Positions 18,401 to 24,484 of a stretch of 64,000 nt of DNA are shown here, piece by piece. Within the stretch, counting starts at the first letter, position 1, and every line of letters starts with the position of its first letter. The DNA comes from Myxococcus stipitatus. Its GTDB lineage: Bacteria > Myxococcota > Myxococcia > Myxococcales > Myxococcaceae. A program made the translations under genes and the position numbers. A model generated the notes under the pieces. That model was given only the letters and a program-made list of their open reading frames with translations. It made no database searches and had not been told where the DNA came from. The stretch covers positions 310,001 through 374,000 of the forward strand of contig NZ_JAKCFI010000003.1 of assembly GCF_021412625.1 (NCBI RefSeq), written 5' to 3'.

Positions 18401-18799
18401 GGCGTGAACGTGCAGCTGGGCGCGCACGGCCAGCGCGAGGGCCTGGCGGCGCACTGGGAGCTGTCGATGTTCGGCCAGGGTGGGATGAAGCCGTTGCAGG
18501 CGCTGCGGGCGGGGACGCTCGGCGGGGCGAAGTACCTGGGCATGGATGGGGAGCTGGGCTCGCTGGAGGCGGGCAAGCTGGCGGACCTCATCGTCCTGGA
18601 CAGGAACCCGCTGGAGGACCTGATGAACAGCCGCACGGTGCGCCTGACCATGGTGAACGGGCGGCTGTTCGACGCGGCCACGCTGAACGAGGTGGGCACG
18701 CGGCAGAAGCAGCGCGCGAAGTTCTTCTTCGAGAAGGACGGCAACGAGGGTTGGAGCCCCAAGGCCACCCTGCACACGCACACGCACGAGTGTGACTGA
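15416..18799 (+). CDS. Secreted TolB-like propeller / amidohydrolase fusion
   Basis: 1127 residues; GTG start with CACGAGGA upstream. After a signal peptide (LTSALCAALLVPTAPYAA) and a Pro-rich stretch, residues about 80-680 contain TolB/PD40 propeller repeats (FSPDGGSIAFTSDR, WSPDGQYLVARK, FSRDGRSIVYTTWDD, LSPDGKWLTYRA). From about 700 a metal-dependent amidohydrolase follows: GGRVITMKGDEVIEQGVVVV, VMPGLIDVHWHGAMG, TTLHDPSN, GVEHAIPVARIYAD, GAHGQREGLAAHWEL and LGSLEAGKLADLIVLDRNPL. HWHG fills the usual HxH metal motif. This fusion family is thought to act on peptides or cyclic amides in the periplasm; substrate unknown. A strong terminator follows. Confidence 0.88.
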   Translation: MKRLTSALCAALLVPTAPYAAQPAAPPPPVQQPPAPQKKDDAAREAGRAVEVEGAQAPTAEGEKDKKDAWSVDAPGFPSRQVNIDVTEGTWMNVDVSPTGDEVVFDLLGDIYVMPLNGGEARALTSGVAWDMQPRFSPDGGSIAFTSDRGGGDNIWVMKRDGSDVKAVTQEKFRLLNSPTWSPDGQYLVARKHFTARRSLGAGELWMYHRSGGEGVQLTERANDQKDLGEPAFSPDGRHVYFSQDVTPGKTFEYNKDPNGEIYAIQRLDLETKEIDPFVTGPGGSIRPTPSRDGKRLAFIRRVRTKSVLYVTDVESGAERPLYDGLDRDMQETWAIHGVYPTLAWTRDDKALVFWAGGKLQRIDVATKKVTPIPFHVKGTRTIAEAVRSPQAVAPERFATKMLRWVQVSPKGDRVVFQSLGKLYVKELPGGAPRRLTKQEDHLEFYPSFSRDGRSIVYTTWDDEKMGTIRVVSASGGEGKVLTAKPGYYVEPALSPDGKWLTYRASGDGYLMPGQWSRETGLFVMPASGGAPRRLVRDGEQPHFGAGSDRVYFVHAEHKEKEDVRSLKSIGLDGGQERTHLTSAEAVEARVSPDEKWVAFRENFNAYIVPFARGAKAMVVGPEAKSMPVAKVSRDAGEYLHWSGDSARLHWALGPELFTRELKDAFAFVDGAPAKLPEAPRKGVDLGFVVKADVPEGTVALVGGRVITMKGDEVIEQGVVVVKGNRIVAVGPLGQVQVPSGAKVVDVKGKTVMPGLIDVHWHGAMGMDGLMPEQSWVHAASLAFGVTTLHDPSNSSEEVFAASELGRTGALLAPRIFSTGTILYGASGAGYRAPIDTLEDARAHLRRMKAMGAFSVKSYNQPRRDQRQKVLQAARELDMLVVPEGGSLLQHNLTMVVDGHTGVEHAIPVARIYADVKQLWGQSGTGYTPTLGVAYGGNWGENYWYQKTNVWEDERLLSFVPRRVVDSRSRRRMMVPDDEMNHFSAARVARELNDAGVNVQLGAHGQREGLAAHWELSMFGQGGMKPLQALRAGTLGGAKYLGMDGELGSLEAGKLADLIVLDRNPLEDLMNSRTVRLTMVNGRLFDAATLNEVGTRQKQRAKFFFEKDGNEGWSPKATLHTHTHECD

Positions 18800-18820
18800 G
18801 CGCGGGACGTGACGTGACGC

Positions 18821-18863
18821 GGGCCCCGGAGCGCTGCCCTGGCTCCGGGGCCCGTGTGTTTTT
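18821..18863. terminator. Rho-independent terminator
   Basis: Perfect 12-bp stem GGGCCCCGGAGC (18821-18832) with GCTCCGGGGCCC (18842-18853), 9-base loop, followed by GTGTGTTTTT on the plus strand. It ends the propeller/amidohydrolase transcript and lies at the stop of the convergent lipoprotein gene. Confidence 0.85.
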
Positions 18864-19453
18864 CAGAGCACCTCGTTCAGGACCAGCGTCTGGGTGGTGG
18901 TGTACTGGGCCAGTCCTTCCTCGGAGGCGCAGGCGTTCTCCAGGTCCGCGTCCACGAAGACGAGGGTCCGGACGGCGCCGTAGCCGGCGTACTTGCCGGA
19001 GACCACGGTGCCTATCTGGAGCGTGGTGCGCGCGGTGGTGCCGCCCTGGACGACGACCTGCGTGAGGGAGAGCTGGGACGTCTCACCGGTGTTCCAGGTG
19101 ACGGTCACCGACCCGCCACTGATGCCGACGAGGCTGCCGCAGGAGAAGTCCTGTCGGAGCGCGGGAGGAAAGCCCGTGGTCCCGGACGTCACCGGGGCGG
19201 TGAGCAAGGCGGTGCAGTTGGTGATGGAGCCGCTGCCGGACACGACGACATCCTGGGGTTCGTTGCGCAGCGGTGGGTCGAAGGAGATGGTCGTCGTCCC
19301 GAGCGGACACACCACCGTGCCCAGCAATGGCGCTTCCTGGGAGTCGAGGGCGGGCTCTTCCCGGGGAGGCGTGGGAGCCGTGGGGCCGCAACTGGCGAGG
19401 ACGCTGGAGAGCAGGAGGAGCACCATCGGTCGGAAGGAGGTTCGCGCGTGCAT
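18863..19453 (-). CDS. Putative lipoprotein of unknown function
   Basis: 196 residues. The N-terminus SFRPMVLLLLSSVLASCGPT has a clear lipobox (LASC, Cys22), so the mature protein should be lipid-anchored. The rest is Ser/Thr/Gly-rich with beta-type strands (TTTISFDPPLRNEPQDVVVS, GSVTVTWNTGETSQLSLTQV, TLVFVDADLENACASEEGLA) and four further Cys that may pair. This resembles the many small orphan lipoproteins of myxobacteria; no enzymatic motif is visible. It stands alone in convergent orientation to the fusion hydrolase. Confidence 0.7.
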   Translation of the reverse strand: MHARTSFRPMVLLLLSSVLASCGPTAPTPPREEPALDSQEAPLLGTVVCPLGTTTISFDPPLRNEPQDVVVSGSGSITNCTALLTAPVTSGTTGFPPALRQDFSCGSLVGISGGSVTVTWNTGETSQLSLTQVVVQGGTTARTTLQIGTVVSGKYAGYGAVRTLVFVDADLENACASEEGLAQYTTTQTLVLNEVL

Positions 19454-19658
19454 GTTCGCCTCGGGGTTGGAGGTGCGGCGACCGTAACGACGTGCCCCGC
19501 GCGGGTCGTGCCGACGGGCGAGGCGTCATCCACTGCGAGGCATTGAGCCTGTACCCAGGTCCATGAGGCGGCCGAGTGCGGGCGAATCACGGCATCGCCC
19601 GCATGCGCATGCGGGGCAGGGCGCCTCGTTCAGGACGCGCGTTCGGGTTGCCGTGTCC

Positions 19659-20201
19659 TCACGCCGTGGCGCGCGCGGCGATTCGCCGGGACACCAGGGC
19701 GTCGAGCGAGAAGCGCCCGGGGCCCGCGGCGAGGAGCATCACGGACACGGCGATGTACAGCGTGGCCAGCTCCGAGGAGCCGGAGCCACCCGGGCTGCGT
19801 CCGCCCGCGAGGACCAGCCAGGTGGGCAGCATGCCGAACGGCTCACCCGGGCCCGTGGTGTGCCCGGTGATGCTCAGGCGGATGAACGGGTCCCCCAGCG
19901 GGATGTGGGCGATGAGGATGCCCACGAGCATCGTCACGGCCACACCCAGGGTGGCCAGCGGCATGGCGAGCCCCACCATCCAGGCCAATCCACCGAAGAA
20001 CTCGGCGGCGGCGGCGAGGAACTGGAGGAAGCCGGGGACGGAGGCCCCGTCGCCCATCCAGGTGAAGGGCGTGAGCATCTTCCCCGCGCCGTGGAGCGCC
20101 ATGAGGCCACCCGTCAGCACGCGCAGCACGAGCAGGCCCGTGGACAGGGTGGAGGGGGCGGTGCGGGGGTCGACGAGGAGATGAGACGGCTTGAGTGACA
20201 T
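19659..20201 (-). CDS. DoxX-family membrane protein
   Basis: 180 residues with four predicted membrane helices: STGLLVLRVLTGGLMALHGA, FLQFLAAAAEFFGGLAWMVG, LGVAVTMLVGILIAHIPLG and LYIAVSVMLLAAGPG. The pattern RVLTGGLMALHGAGKM with AAAEFFGGL is typical of DoxX/DoxD-like proteins, small integral inner-membrane proteins linked with oxidoreductases. It follows a TetR repressor gene by 15 bp, so it is very likely the repressor's target within a self-regulated operon. No oxidoreductase partner is adjacent. Confidence 0.85.
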   Translation of the reverse strand: MSLKPSHLLVDPRTAPSTLSTGLLVLRVLTGGLMALHGAGKMLTPFTWMGDGASVPGFLQFLAAAAEFFGGLAWMVGLAMPLATLGVAVTMLVGILIAHIPLGDPFIRLSITGHTTGPGEPFGMLPTWLVLAGGRSPGGSGSSELATLYIAVSVMLLAAGPGRFSLDALVSRRIAARATA

Positions 20202-20216
20202 GGGAGGTCCTGGGGG

Positions 20217-20804
20217 TCAGTCGGGGTCCAACAGGGTGAGGGCGAAGCGCAGGGTGGAGCGGATGAGGGCGGAGTCCGGCTCCGTCTTCCCCACCACGGT
20301 CATCCCCTGCACGAGCACGATGAGGTGCGCGGCGAGCTCCTTCGCGTCGTGGCGCCGGCTGATGAGCCGCTGGGCCTGCGCGGCGCGGATGGCCGGCACG
20401 AGCGCGTCCGCGAGCTTGTCGAAGGCCTGTCCCACCACGGCGCGAACCTCCGCGTCGTGCGGCGCCACCTCCGCCGCCGTGTTCGCCAGCAGGCACCCCC
20501 GCGTCCGGGTAGGACCGGTGCACTCCTTCCCGCGCACCCGCAGGTAGTGCTCCAGCCCGTCCCGAGGCGTCTGGCCCTGCGCCAGCAGCTCGCGAATCTG
20601 GTCCGCGCTCTGGTCCGCGTAGCGGCGGAGCGCGGCGAGGAAGAGGGCGCGCTTGTCGCCGAAGGCCGCGTACAGGCTGCCCTTCAGTACCCCCGTGCCG
20701 GACTCCAGGTCCCGGACCGACAGGGCGTTGTAGCCCGTCGTCCAGAACTGCTCGATGGCGCGGTCCAGCACCGCGTCCTCGTCGAATGACTTCGGTCGTC
20801 CCAT
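20217..20804 (-). CDS. TetR-family repressor (controls DoxX gene)
   Basis: 195 residues from the ATG at 20804; the alternative ATG six bases upstream leaves no room for the GAGGG ribosome binding site. The N-terminal HTH is clear: KSFDEDAVLDRAIEQFWTTG, then YNALSVRDLESGTGVLKGSL, YAAFGDKRALFLAALRRYAD. The C-terminal ligand domain contains CTGPTRTRGCLLANTAAEVA, a feature of the YxaF/LmrA-like branch, whose Cys can be redox- or electrophile-responsive (family knowledge; not shown here). It is the first gene of an operon with DoxX. Two direct copies of a TetR-like operator lie just upstream. Confidence 0.88.
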   Translation of the reverse strand: MGRPKSFDEDAVLDRAIEQFWTTGYNALSVRDLESGTGVLKGSLYAAFGDKRALFLAALRRYADQSADQIRELLAQGQTPRDGLEHYLRVRGKECTGPTRTRGCLLANTAAEVAPHDAEVRAVVGQAFDKLADALVPAIRAAQAQRLISRRHDAKELAAHLIVLVQGMTVVGKTEPDSALIRSTLRFALTLLDPD

Positions 20805-20841
20805 GCGCATCCCTCGCGTGGCCCCGCGGGCCACGTGGTTT

Positions 20842-20885
20842 TTGGACGAGTGTTCAAGTAATGATTGTTGGACGAGTGGTCAAGT
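20842..20885. promoter_or_regulatory. Tandem TetR operators
   Basis: Two 18-bp near-identical copies, TTGGACGAGTGTTCAAGT (20842-20859) and TTGGACGAGTGGTCAAGT (20868-20885), start 26 bp apart. Each is an imperfect palindrome (TTGGAC-N4-GTTCAA, TTGGAC-N4-GGTCAA). They lie about 38-80 bp upstream of the tetR start; read on the minus strand the downstream copy offers a TTGACC -35-like hexamer, so binding would block the promoter. Confidence 0.65.
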
Positions 20886-21061
20886 TCATCTGGAGCCCGG
20901 TCGCGGCCCGGCTCTCGCGGGCCTGGGGGGAGGGGGGGCGCCGGTATTTTCGAGCTAGTCTTGTTTAGCTAGATTTGGCTTGAGGGCTGGGAAGCGCCCT
21001 CGCTAGGCTGGAGGTCCTCGCGCGGGGCGTGCGCGGGAGGTGCGTGCGGAGGACACGGAGG

Positions 21062-21826
21062 ATGAGGGCGGAGGCTCATCGACATCGCGAGGCCCTGGCC
21101 CTCCTGCTGTTGATGGGGGGCTGCGCCTCGTCGCCGGAGGTGGATCCGGACATCGTGCGGCCGGCGCCGGGGGCTCCGTTCCTGGACAAGCTGCCGGGGC
21201 CGATGATGGGGCCGTTCGACTCACCGTCGACCGCGTTGCTCGCCGCGTGCGGGAAGATCCTCACCAAGCCCCACGCGAACGCGGGTGGGCGGGACCACCA
21301 GGACTTCGGCGTGCGGTGGCGGGTCTCCAGTGAGTACTGCGCCTGGATGTACTACACGCCGGACCAGCACTACGTGGTGAGCAAGCTGACCGACCAGTCG
21401 CGGGTGGATCCGCTCCAGCGCAGCAAGAGCTGCCTGCTCCCCTCGGTGGTGGACGACCGGCGCTATCCGCCGGACGCCATCCGGTACATCTACGCGCTCC
21501 ACAACCATCCGTACGGCAGCCGCCTGACGGAGAACGACATCCAGTTCATCGTCTCGGAGGGCAAGGCCCATGGCTTCGAGCACGAGACGAAGGACGGGCG
21601 CCAGAGGTTGTCCATCGTCGCCTTCTTCTCGCGGAACGTCTCGGAGCCGTCGTGCGACGGCTTCCATCAATACATCCCGCTGACCGGCCAGTTGCTGAAG
21701 TGGACGCGCACGGGCGCGAGCTGGCGGTGCGAGCAGACCGGCTCGGTGATTTGGGAGGCCGGCGACGAGCGCCGCTTCACCATCCAGGAGTCGAGCCGCC
21801 CGTGCGACAGGAGCAAGACACCATGA
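21062..21826 (+). CDS. Lipoprotein with JAMM-like HxHP motif
   Basis: 254 residues from the ATG at 21062, nine bases after GGAGG. LALLLLMGGCASSP gives a lipobox with Cys21. The core (EYCAWMYYTPDQHYVVSKLT, then IRYIYALHNHPYGSRLTEND) carries HNHP followed by T-x-x-D, the JAMM/MPN metalloprotease pattern seen in RadC-type and DUF4329-type proteins; Glu91 lies before it as the possible catalytic Glu. His147, His149 and Asp159 would bind zinc. The C-terminus has a pair of Cys (SCDGF, RCEQ). Peptidase or deubiquitinase-like activity is only inferred. Its TGA overlaps the ATG of the next lipoprotein gene (ATGA), indicating translational coupling. Confidence 0.65.
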   Translation: MRAEAHRHREALALLLLMGGCASSPEVDPDIVRPAPGAPFLDKLPGPMMGPFDSPSTALLAACGKILTKPHANAGGRDHQDFGVRWRVSSEYCAWMYYTPDQHYVVSKLTDQSRVDPLQRSKSCLLPSVVDDRRYPPDAIRYIYALHNHPYGSRLTENDIQFIVSEGKAHGFEHETKDGRQRLSIVAFFSRNVSEPSCDGFHQYIPLTGQLLKWTRTGASWRCEQTGSVIWEAGDERRFTIQESSRPCDRSKTP

Positions 21827-22401
21827 GACTCTCGCTCCTGTCCGCGCTGGCGCTGGTGCTGAGCTGCGCGCATCACTCCGGCGCGCGAGCCACGTCGTCC
21901 CAGGAGGACTTGTCCATCGCCTTCCCGGAGGCGCTCGAGCAGCGGGCCCATGCCCTGCCCGAGCAAGGGCAGCCCGCGGTGATGGACGGAGAGACGCTGC
22001 GCGCGCTGTCCGTCGCGGCGAATGACTTCCTGCCGCCGGATGCGCGCGAGCGCTCGTGCTGGAACCGGCAGGAGTCCTATCGCTACCGCGTGTTGAGGCA
22101 GGGCGAGCTGTTCTTCGTGAGCATCGCCGCGGACCCGGCGGCGTGTGGGGCGGAGCCGCGCATGCTGGATGGGGGCGCGCGATACGCCATTTCGCGGGAC
22201 GGGCGCGTCCTGCGGCGGCTGTTCGACGGCGAGCCCGACGCGGCGGCCCCGGAGTCGTCCATGTCGGACGCGGGGACGGAGGAGCCCGCCTCGGATGCCT
22301 CGACCTTGCCGGTGGGTGACACCACGTGGGGCGAGCCGGTGAGCCCGGTGCCTTCGTGGTGGATGGACGGCGGCACGGACGCGGGGGCCGCGCCGCGCTG
22401 A
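21823..22401 (+). CDS. Putative lipoprotein, partner of the JAMM-like lipoprotein
   Basis: 192 residues, starting inside the stop of the upstream gene (ATGA). LLSALALVLSCAHHSG gives a lipobox (Cys15). Residues about 30-135 contain a mixed domain with FLPPDARERSCWNRQESYRY, then RVLRQGELFFVSIAADPAAC and ARYAISRDGRVLRRLFDGEP, reminiscent of small beta-sheet domains such as the PepSY/NTF2-type lipoproteins, but no family was fixed. The C-terminal 50 residues are Asp/Ser/Ala/Pro-rich. Coupled expression suggests the two lipoproteins act together. Confidence 0.65.
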   Translation: MRLSLLSALALVLSCAHHSGARATSSQEDLSIAFPEALEQRAHALPEQGQPAVMDGETLRALSVAANDFLPPDARERSCWNRQESYRYRVLRQGELFFVSIAADPAACGAEPRMLDGGARYAISRDGRVLRRLFDGEPDAAAPESSMSDAGTEEPASDASTLPVGDTTWGEPVSPVPSWWMDGGTDAGAAPR

Positions 22402-22482
22402 GGGGTTTCTGGGTGGCGCCAGCCTACGGTTCGTCGATGCCGAGCCAGCCGTTGCGTGTCACGTCGTCACGGCTGTTCGGGT

Positions 22483-22701
22483 TCAACCGGCCGAGCACGG
22501 CCTCGCCGGTGCTCCGGCAGCGTCCTTGGGGCGCAGTGCCTCGTACAGCTCCGTCATCCGCTGCAACTGCTCGATGCGCTCGGTGGGCGTGAGTTCGAGG
22601 TTGTGCAGGAGCAGGGACACGTCGACGCTCGCGTCGATGGCGGCGTCCCAGTGCGGGCCGTAGCTGGGGAAGGCCTGTCTGAGCTGTTCCCGCATGTCCA
22701 T
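22483..22701 (-). CDS. Small conserved-looking cytoplasmic protein
   Basis: 72 residues. The central part WDAAIDASVDVSLLLHNLEL then TPTERIEQLQRMTELYEALR matches the L-T-P-T-E-R-x-x-x-L-Q pattern of short bacterial hypothetical proteins that often precede a nucleotidyltransferase-like gene. Here no such partner follows, and the C-terminal tail (AAGAPARPCSAG) seems improvised, so it may be an orphan remnant. AGAGAAG upstream of the ATG can serve as ribosome binding site. Function unknown. Confidence 0.5.
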   Translation of the reverse strand: MDMREQLRQAFPSYGPHWDAAIDASVDVSLLLHNLELTPTERIEQLQRMTELYEALRPKDAAGAPARPCSAG

Positions 22702-22797
22702 GGCGCTTCTCTAGGGCGGACCGACCTCCTCCGCATCTTCCCTCGGGAGCAGAGCGCCCGCCGCCCACCCGGCCACCGAGGGAGCCAGCCCCACGCG

Positions 22798-23670
22798 TCA
22801 GCCCTCTCCACCCAGGATGCGGGGCGCCGCCGCGCGGTGGAAGCCCTCGTAGGGTTGCGACGCGGAGGTCTCGTCCAGGGGGAAGATCTTCGTGTTGCAC
22901 GACGCGCCGCCGTCGATCTTGATGACGTCGCCGGTGATGAACGCGGCCACGTCCGACAGCAGGAACACGATGGCGCCGCTCACCTCCGCCTCCGTGGCCA
23001 GCCGCTGGAGCGGCACCTCCTTCTTGAGCAGCGGAATCAGCGCCTTGACGCCCTCGTCCTGGTAGCTGTCCATCCCGCTCGACGCCACCCAGCCCGGCGC
23101 CACCGCGTTGACGCGCACGCCGGACGCGGCCCACTCCACCGCCGCCGTCTGCGTCAGGTTGAGCATGCCCATGCGCGCCGCGCCCGAGTGCCCCATCCCC
23201 GGCATCCCACCCCACGCGTCCGCCAGCATGTTCACGATGGAGCCGCCGTGCGTGCTCATCGACTGGGTGTACACCTCGCGGGCCATCAGGAATCCGCCCG
23301 TCAGGTTGGTGGCCACCACCGCCTCGAAGCCCTTCTTCGAGATGGCCGACAGCGGCGAGGGGAACTGGCCGCCCGCGTTGTTCACCAGGCCGTGGATGCG
23401 CCCGCGCGCCGCGACGATGCGCGCCACCGTCGCCTTCACGCCCTCCTCGTCGCGGATGTCCACCGCCTCCAGCGAGCACTCTCCGCCGTCCTCGCGAATC
23501 TCCGCCGCCACCCGCTCCAGCTTCTCCGGCTTGCGGCCCACCAGCACGACATGCGCCCCGAGCGATGCCAGCTCGTGCGCCGTGCAGCGCCCGATGCCGC
23601 TGCCACCCCCCGTCACGATGACGTTGCGACCCTTGAAACTCCCCGGCGCGAATACAGAGCGGTAGCCCAT
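22798..23670 (-). CDS. SDR oxidoreductase, trans-2-enoyl-CoA reductase-like (PECR type)
   Basis: 290 residues from the ATG at 23670 (GGGAG six bases upstream). Rossmann motif VTGGGSGIG at about 20-28 and NNAGG at about 95; cofactor end AFITGDVIKIDGGAS. In place of the SDR Y-x-x-x-K there is GHSGAARMGMLNLTQTAAVE, exactly the arrangement of peroxisomal trans-2-enoyl-CoA reductases (HSGAARAG) and 2,4-dienoyl-CoA reductase relatives, so reduction of an enoyl- or dienoyl-CoA with NAD(P)H is the likely reaction. It is the second gene of an operon after the TetR regulator (45 bp gap), and belongs functionally with the atu-like carboxylase genes transcribed the other way. Confidence 0.82.
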   Translation of the reverse strand: MGYRSVFAPGSFKGRNVIVTGGGSGIGRCTAHELASLGAHVVLVGRKPEKLERVAAEIREDGGECSLEAVDIRDEEGVKATVARIVAARGRIHGLVNNAGGQFPSPLSAISKKGFEAVVATNLTGGFLMAREVYTQSMSTHGGSIVNMLADAWGGMPGMGHSGAARMGMLNLTQTAAVEWAASGVRVNAVAPGWVASSGMDSYQDEGVKALIPLLKKEVPLQRLATEAEVSGAIVFLLSDVAAFITGDVIKIDGGASCNTKIFPLDETSASQPYEGFHRAAAPRILGGEG

Positions 23671-23715
23671 GTCGTCTCCCGATGAGGCCCCGCCTCGCGA
23701 GGCCATGGTGTCTCT

Positions 23716-24342
23716 TCAATCCGCCGACTTGCGGCCCCGCCGGGGACGCAGCGCGTCCTCCAGCGTCTGGGCCCAGCGGTGGAGGATCTTCTTCCGGCGG
23801 GCGCTGTCGTCCCGGAGCAGGTTCGCCAGCCCCAACCCTCGAATCAAATCCAGCGTCGCCTGCACCAGCTCGCGCACGCCCGGCTCGCGGTCGTCCACCC
23901 CGAGCAGTCCCACCGTCAGCCGGTGCATCTCCCGCCCCACCCGCGTCTCCACCGGCAGCAGCTGCGCGTGCAGCTCCTTGTCCGTCCCCGCCGCCGTCCA
24001 CAGCTGCGCGGCCACCACGAAGGTGCGCTGCGTGTAGAAGTCCGCGAGCATGTTGAGGATGGTCTCCGTCCGCCCGCCGTCGGCCGGCAGCTGAGCGGCC
24101 CGCCGGCGCAGCTCCTCCACCTGCTGGTGACCGAAGTACTCCACCGCCGCCGCCACCAGGTCGCTCCGCGTGGGGAAGTGGTGCTGGCACGCGCCACGGG
24201 ACACGCCCGCCCGCTCGGAGATGACGGACATCGTCGCCCCCGTCCATCCCAGCTCCGACAGGGCGCTGATGGCCGCCTCCATCAACCGCTGACGGGTGAT
24301 GCGGCTGCGCTCCTGCTCCTGCCTCCCCGTGGCCTCGCTCAC
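23716..24342 (-). CDS. TetR-family regulator of the acyl-CoA cluster
   Basis: 208 residues, starting at a GTG at 24342; a longer frame runs through the operator palindrome and into the divergent gene and is not credible. HTH: RITRQRLMEAAISALSELGW, then TGATMSVISERAGVSRGACQ, HHFPTRSDLVAAAVEYFG. The C-terminal domain (LTVGLLGVDDREPGVRELVQ, ATLDLIRGLGLANLL) is of the acyl-CoA-responsive TetR type found with fatty-acid or terpene catabolism genes. It lies divergent from the AtuA-family gene with a perfect 26-bp palindrome between the two starts, and upstream of the SDR gene in the same transcript. Confidence 0.87.
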   Translation of the reverse strand: MSEATGRQEQERSRITRQRLMEAAISALSELGWTGATMSVISERAGVSRGACQHHFPTRSDLVAAAVEYFGHQQVEELRRRAAQLPADGGRTETILNMLADFYTQRTFVVAAQLWTAAGTDKELHAQLLPVETRVGREMHRLTVGLLGVDDREPGVRELVQATLDLIRGLGLANLLRDDSARRKKILHRWAQTLEDALRPRRGRKSAD

Positions 24343-24367
24343 GGACCCAGCTTGGGAGCCAGCCCTG

Positions 24368-24393
24368 AAAAAAGCAAGCGCGCTTGCTTTTTT
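24368..24393. promoter_or_regulatory. Perfect 26-bp palindromic operator
   Basis: A perfect 13+13 palindrome centred between 24380 and 24381; the left arm is AAAAAAGCAAGCG. The GC-rich core GCAAGCGCGCTTGC has the form of a TetR-family operator, and the A/T flanks would supply promoter elements in both directions. It begins 26 bp upstream of the tetR GTG and ends 91 bp upstream of the AtuA-family ATG, so one protein could control both transcripts. Confidence 0.8.
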
Positions 24394-24484
24394 TGGACCC
24401 GCCTCCCAGACTCCCCCGCATTCAGGCCGGACCTGGGGCTCCCATGCCCCGAGGGAGCGAGCGTCCTGGCCGAGTGGAGAGCGC

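Noticed and set aside
15323-18787. 1154-codon open frame on the minus strand
   Set aside because: Exact antisense shadow of the propeller/amidohydrolase gene; composition is His/Arg/Leu-rich with no domain, start site or signal.
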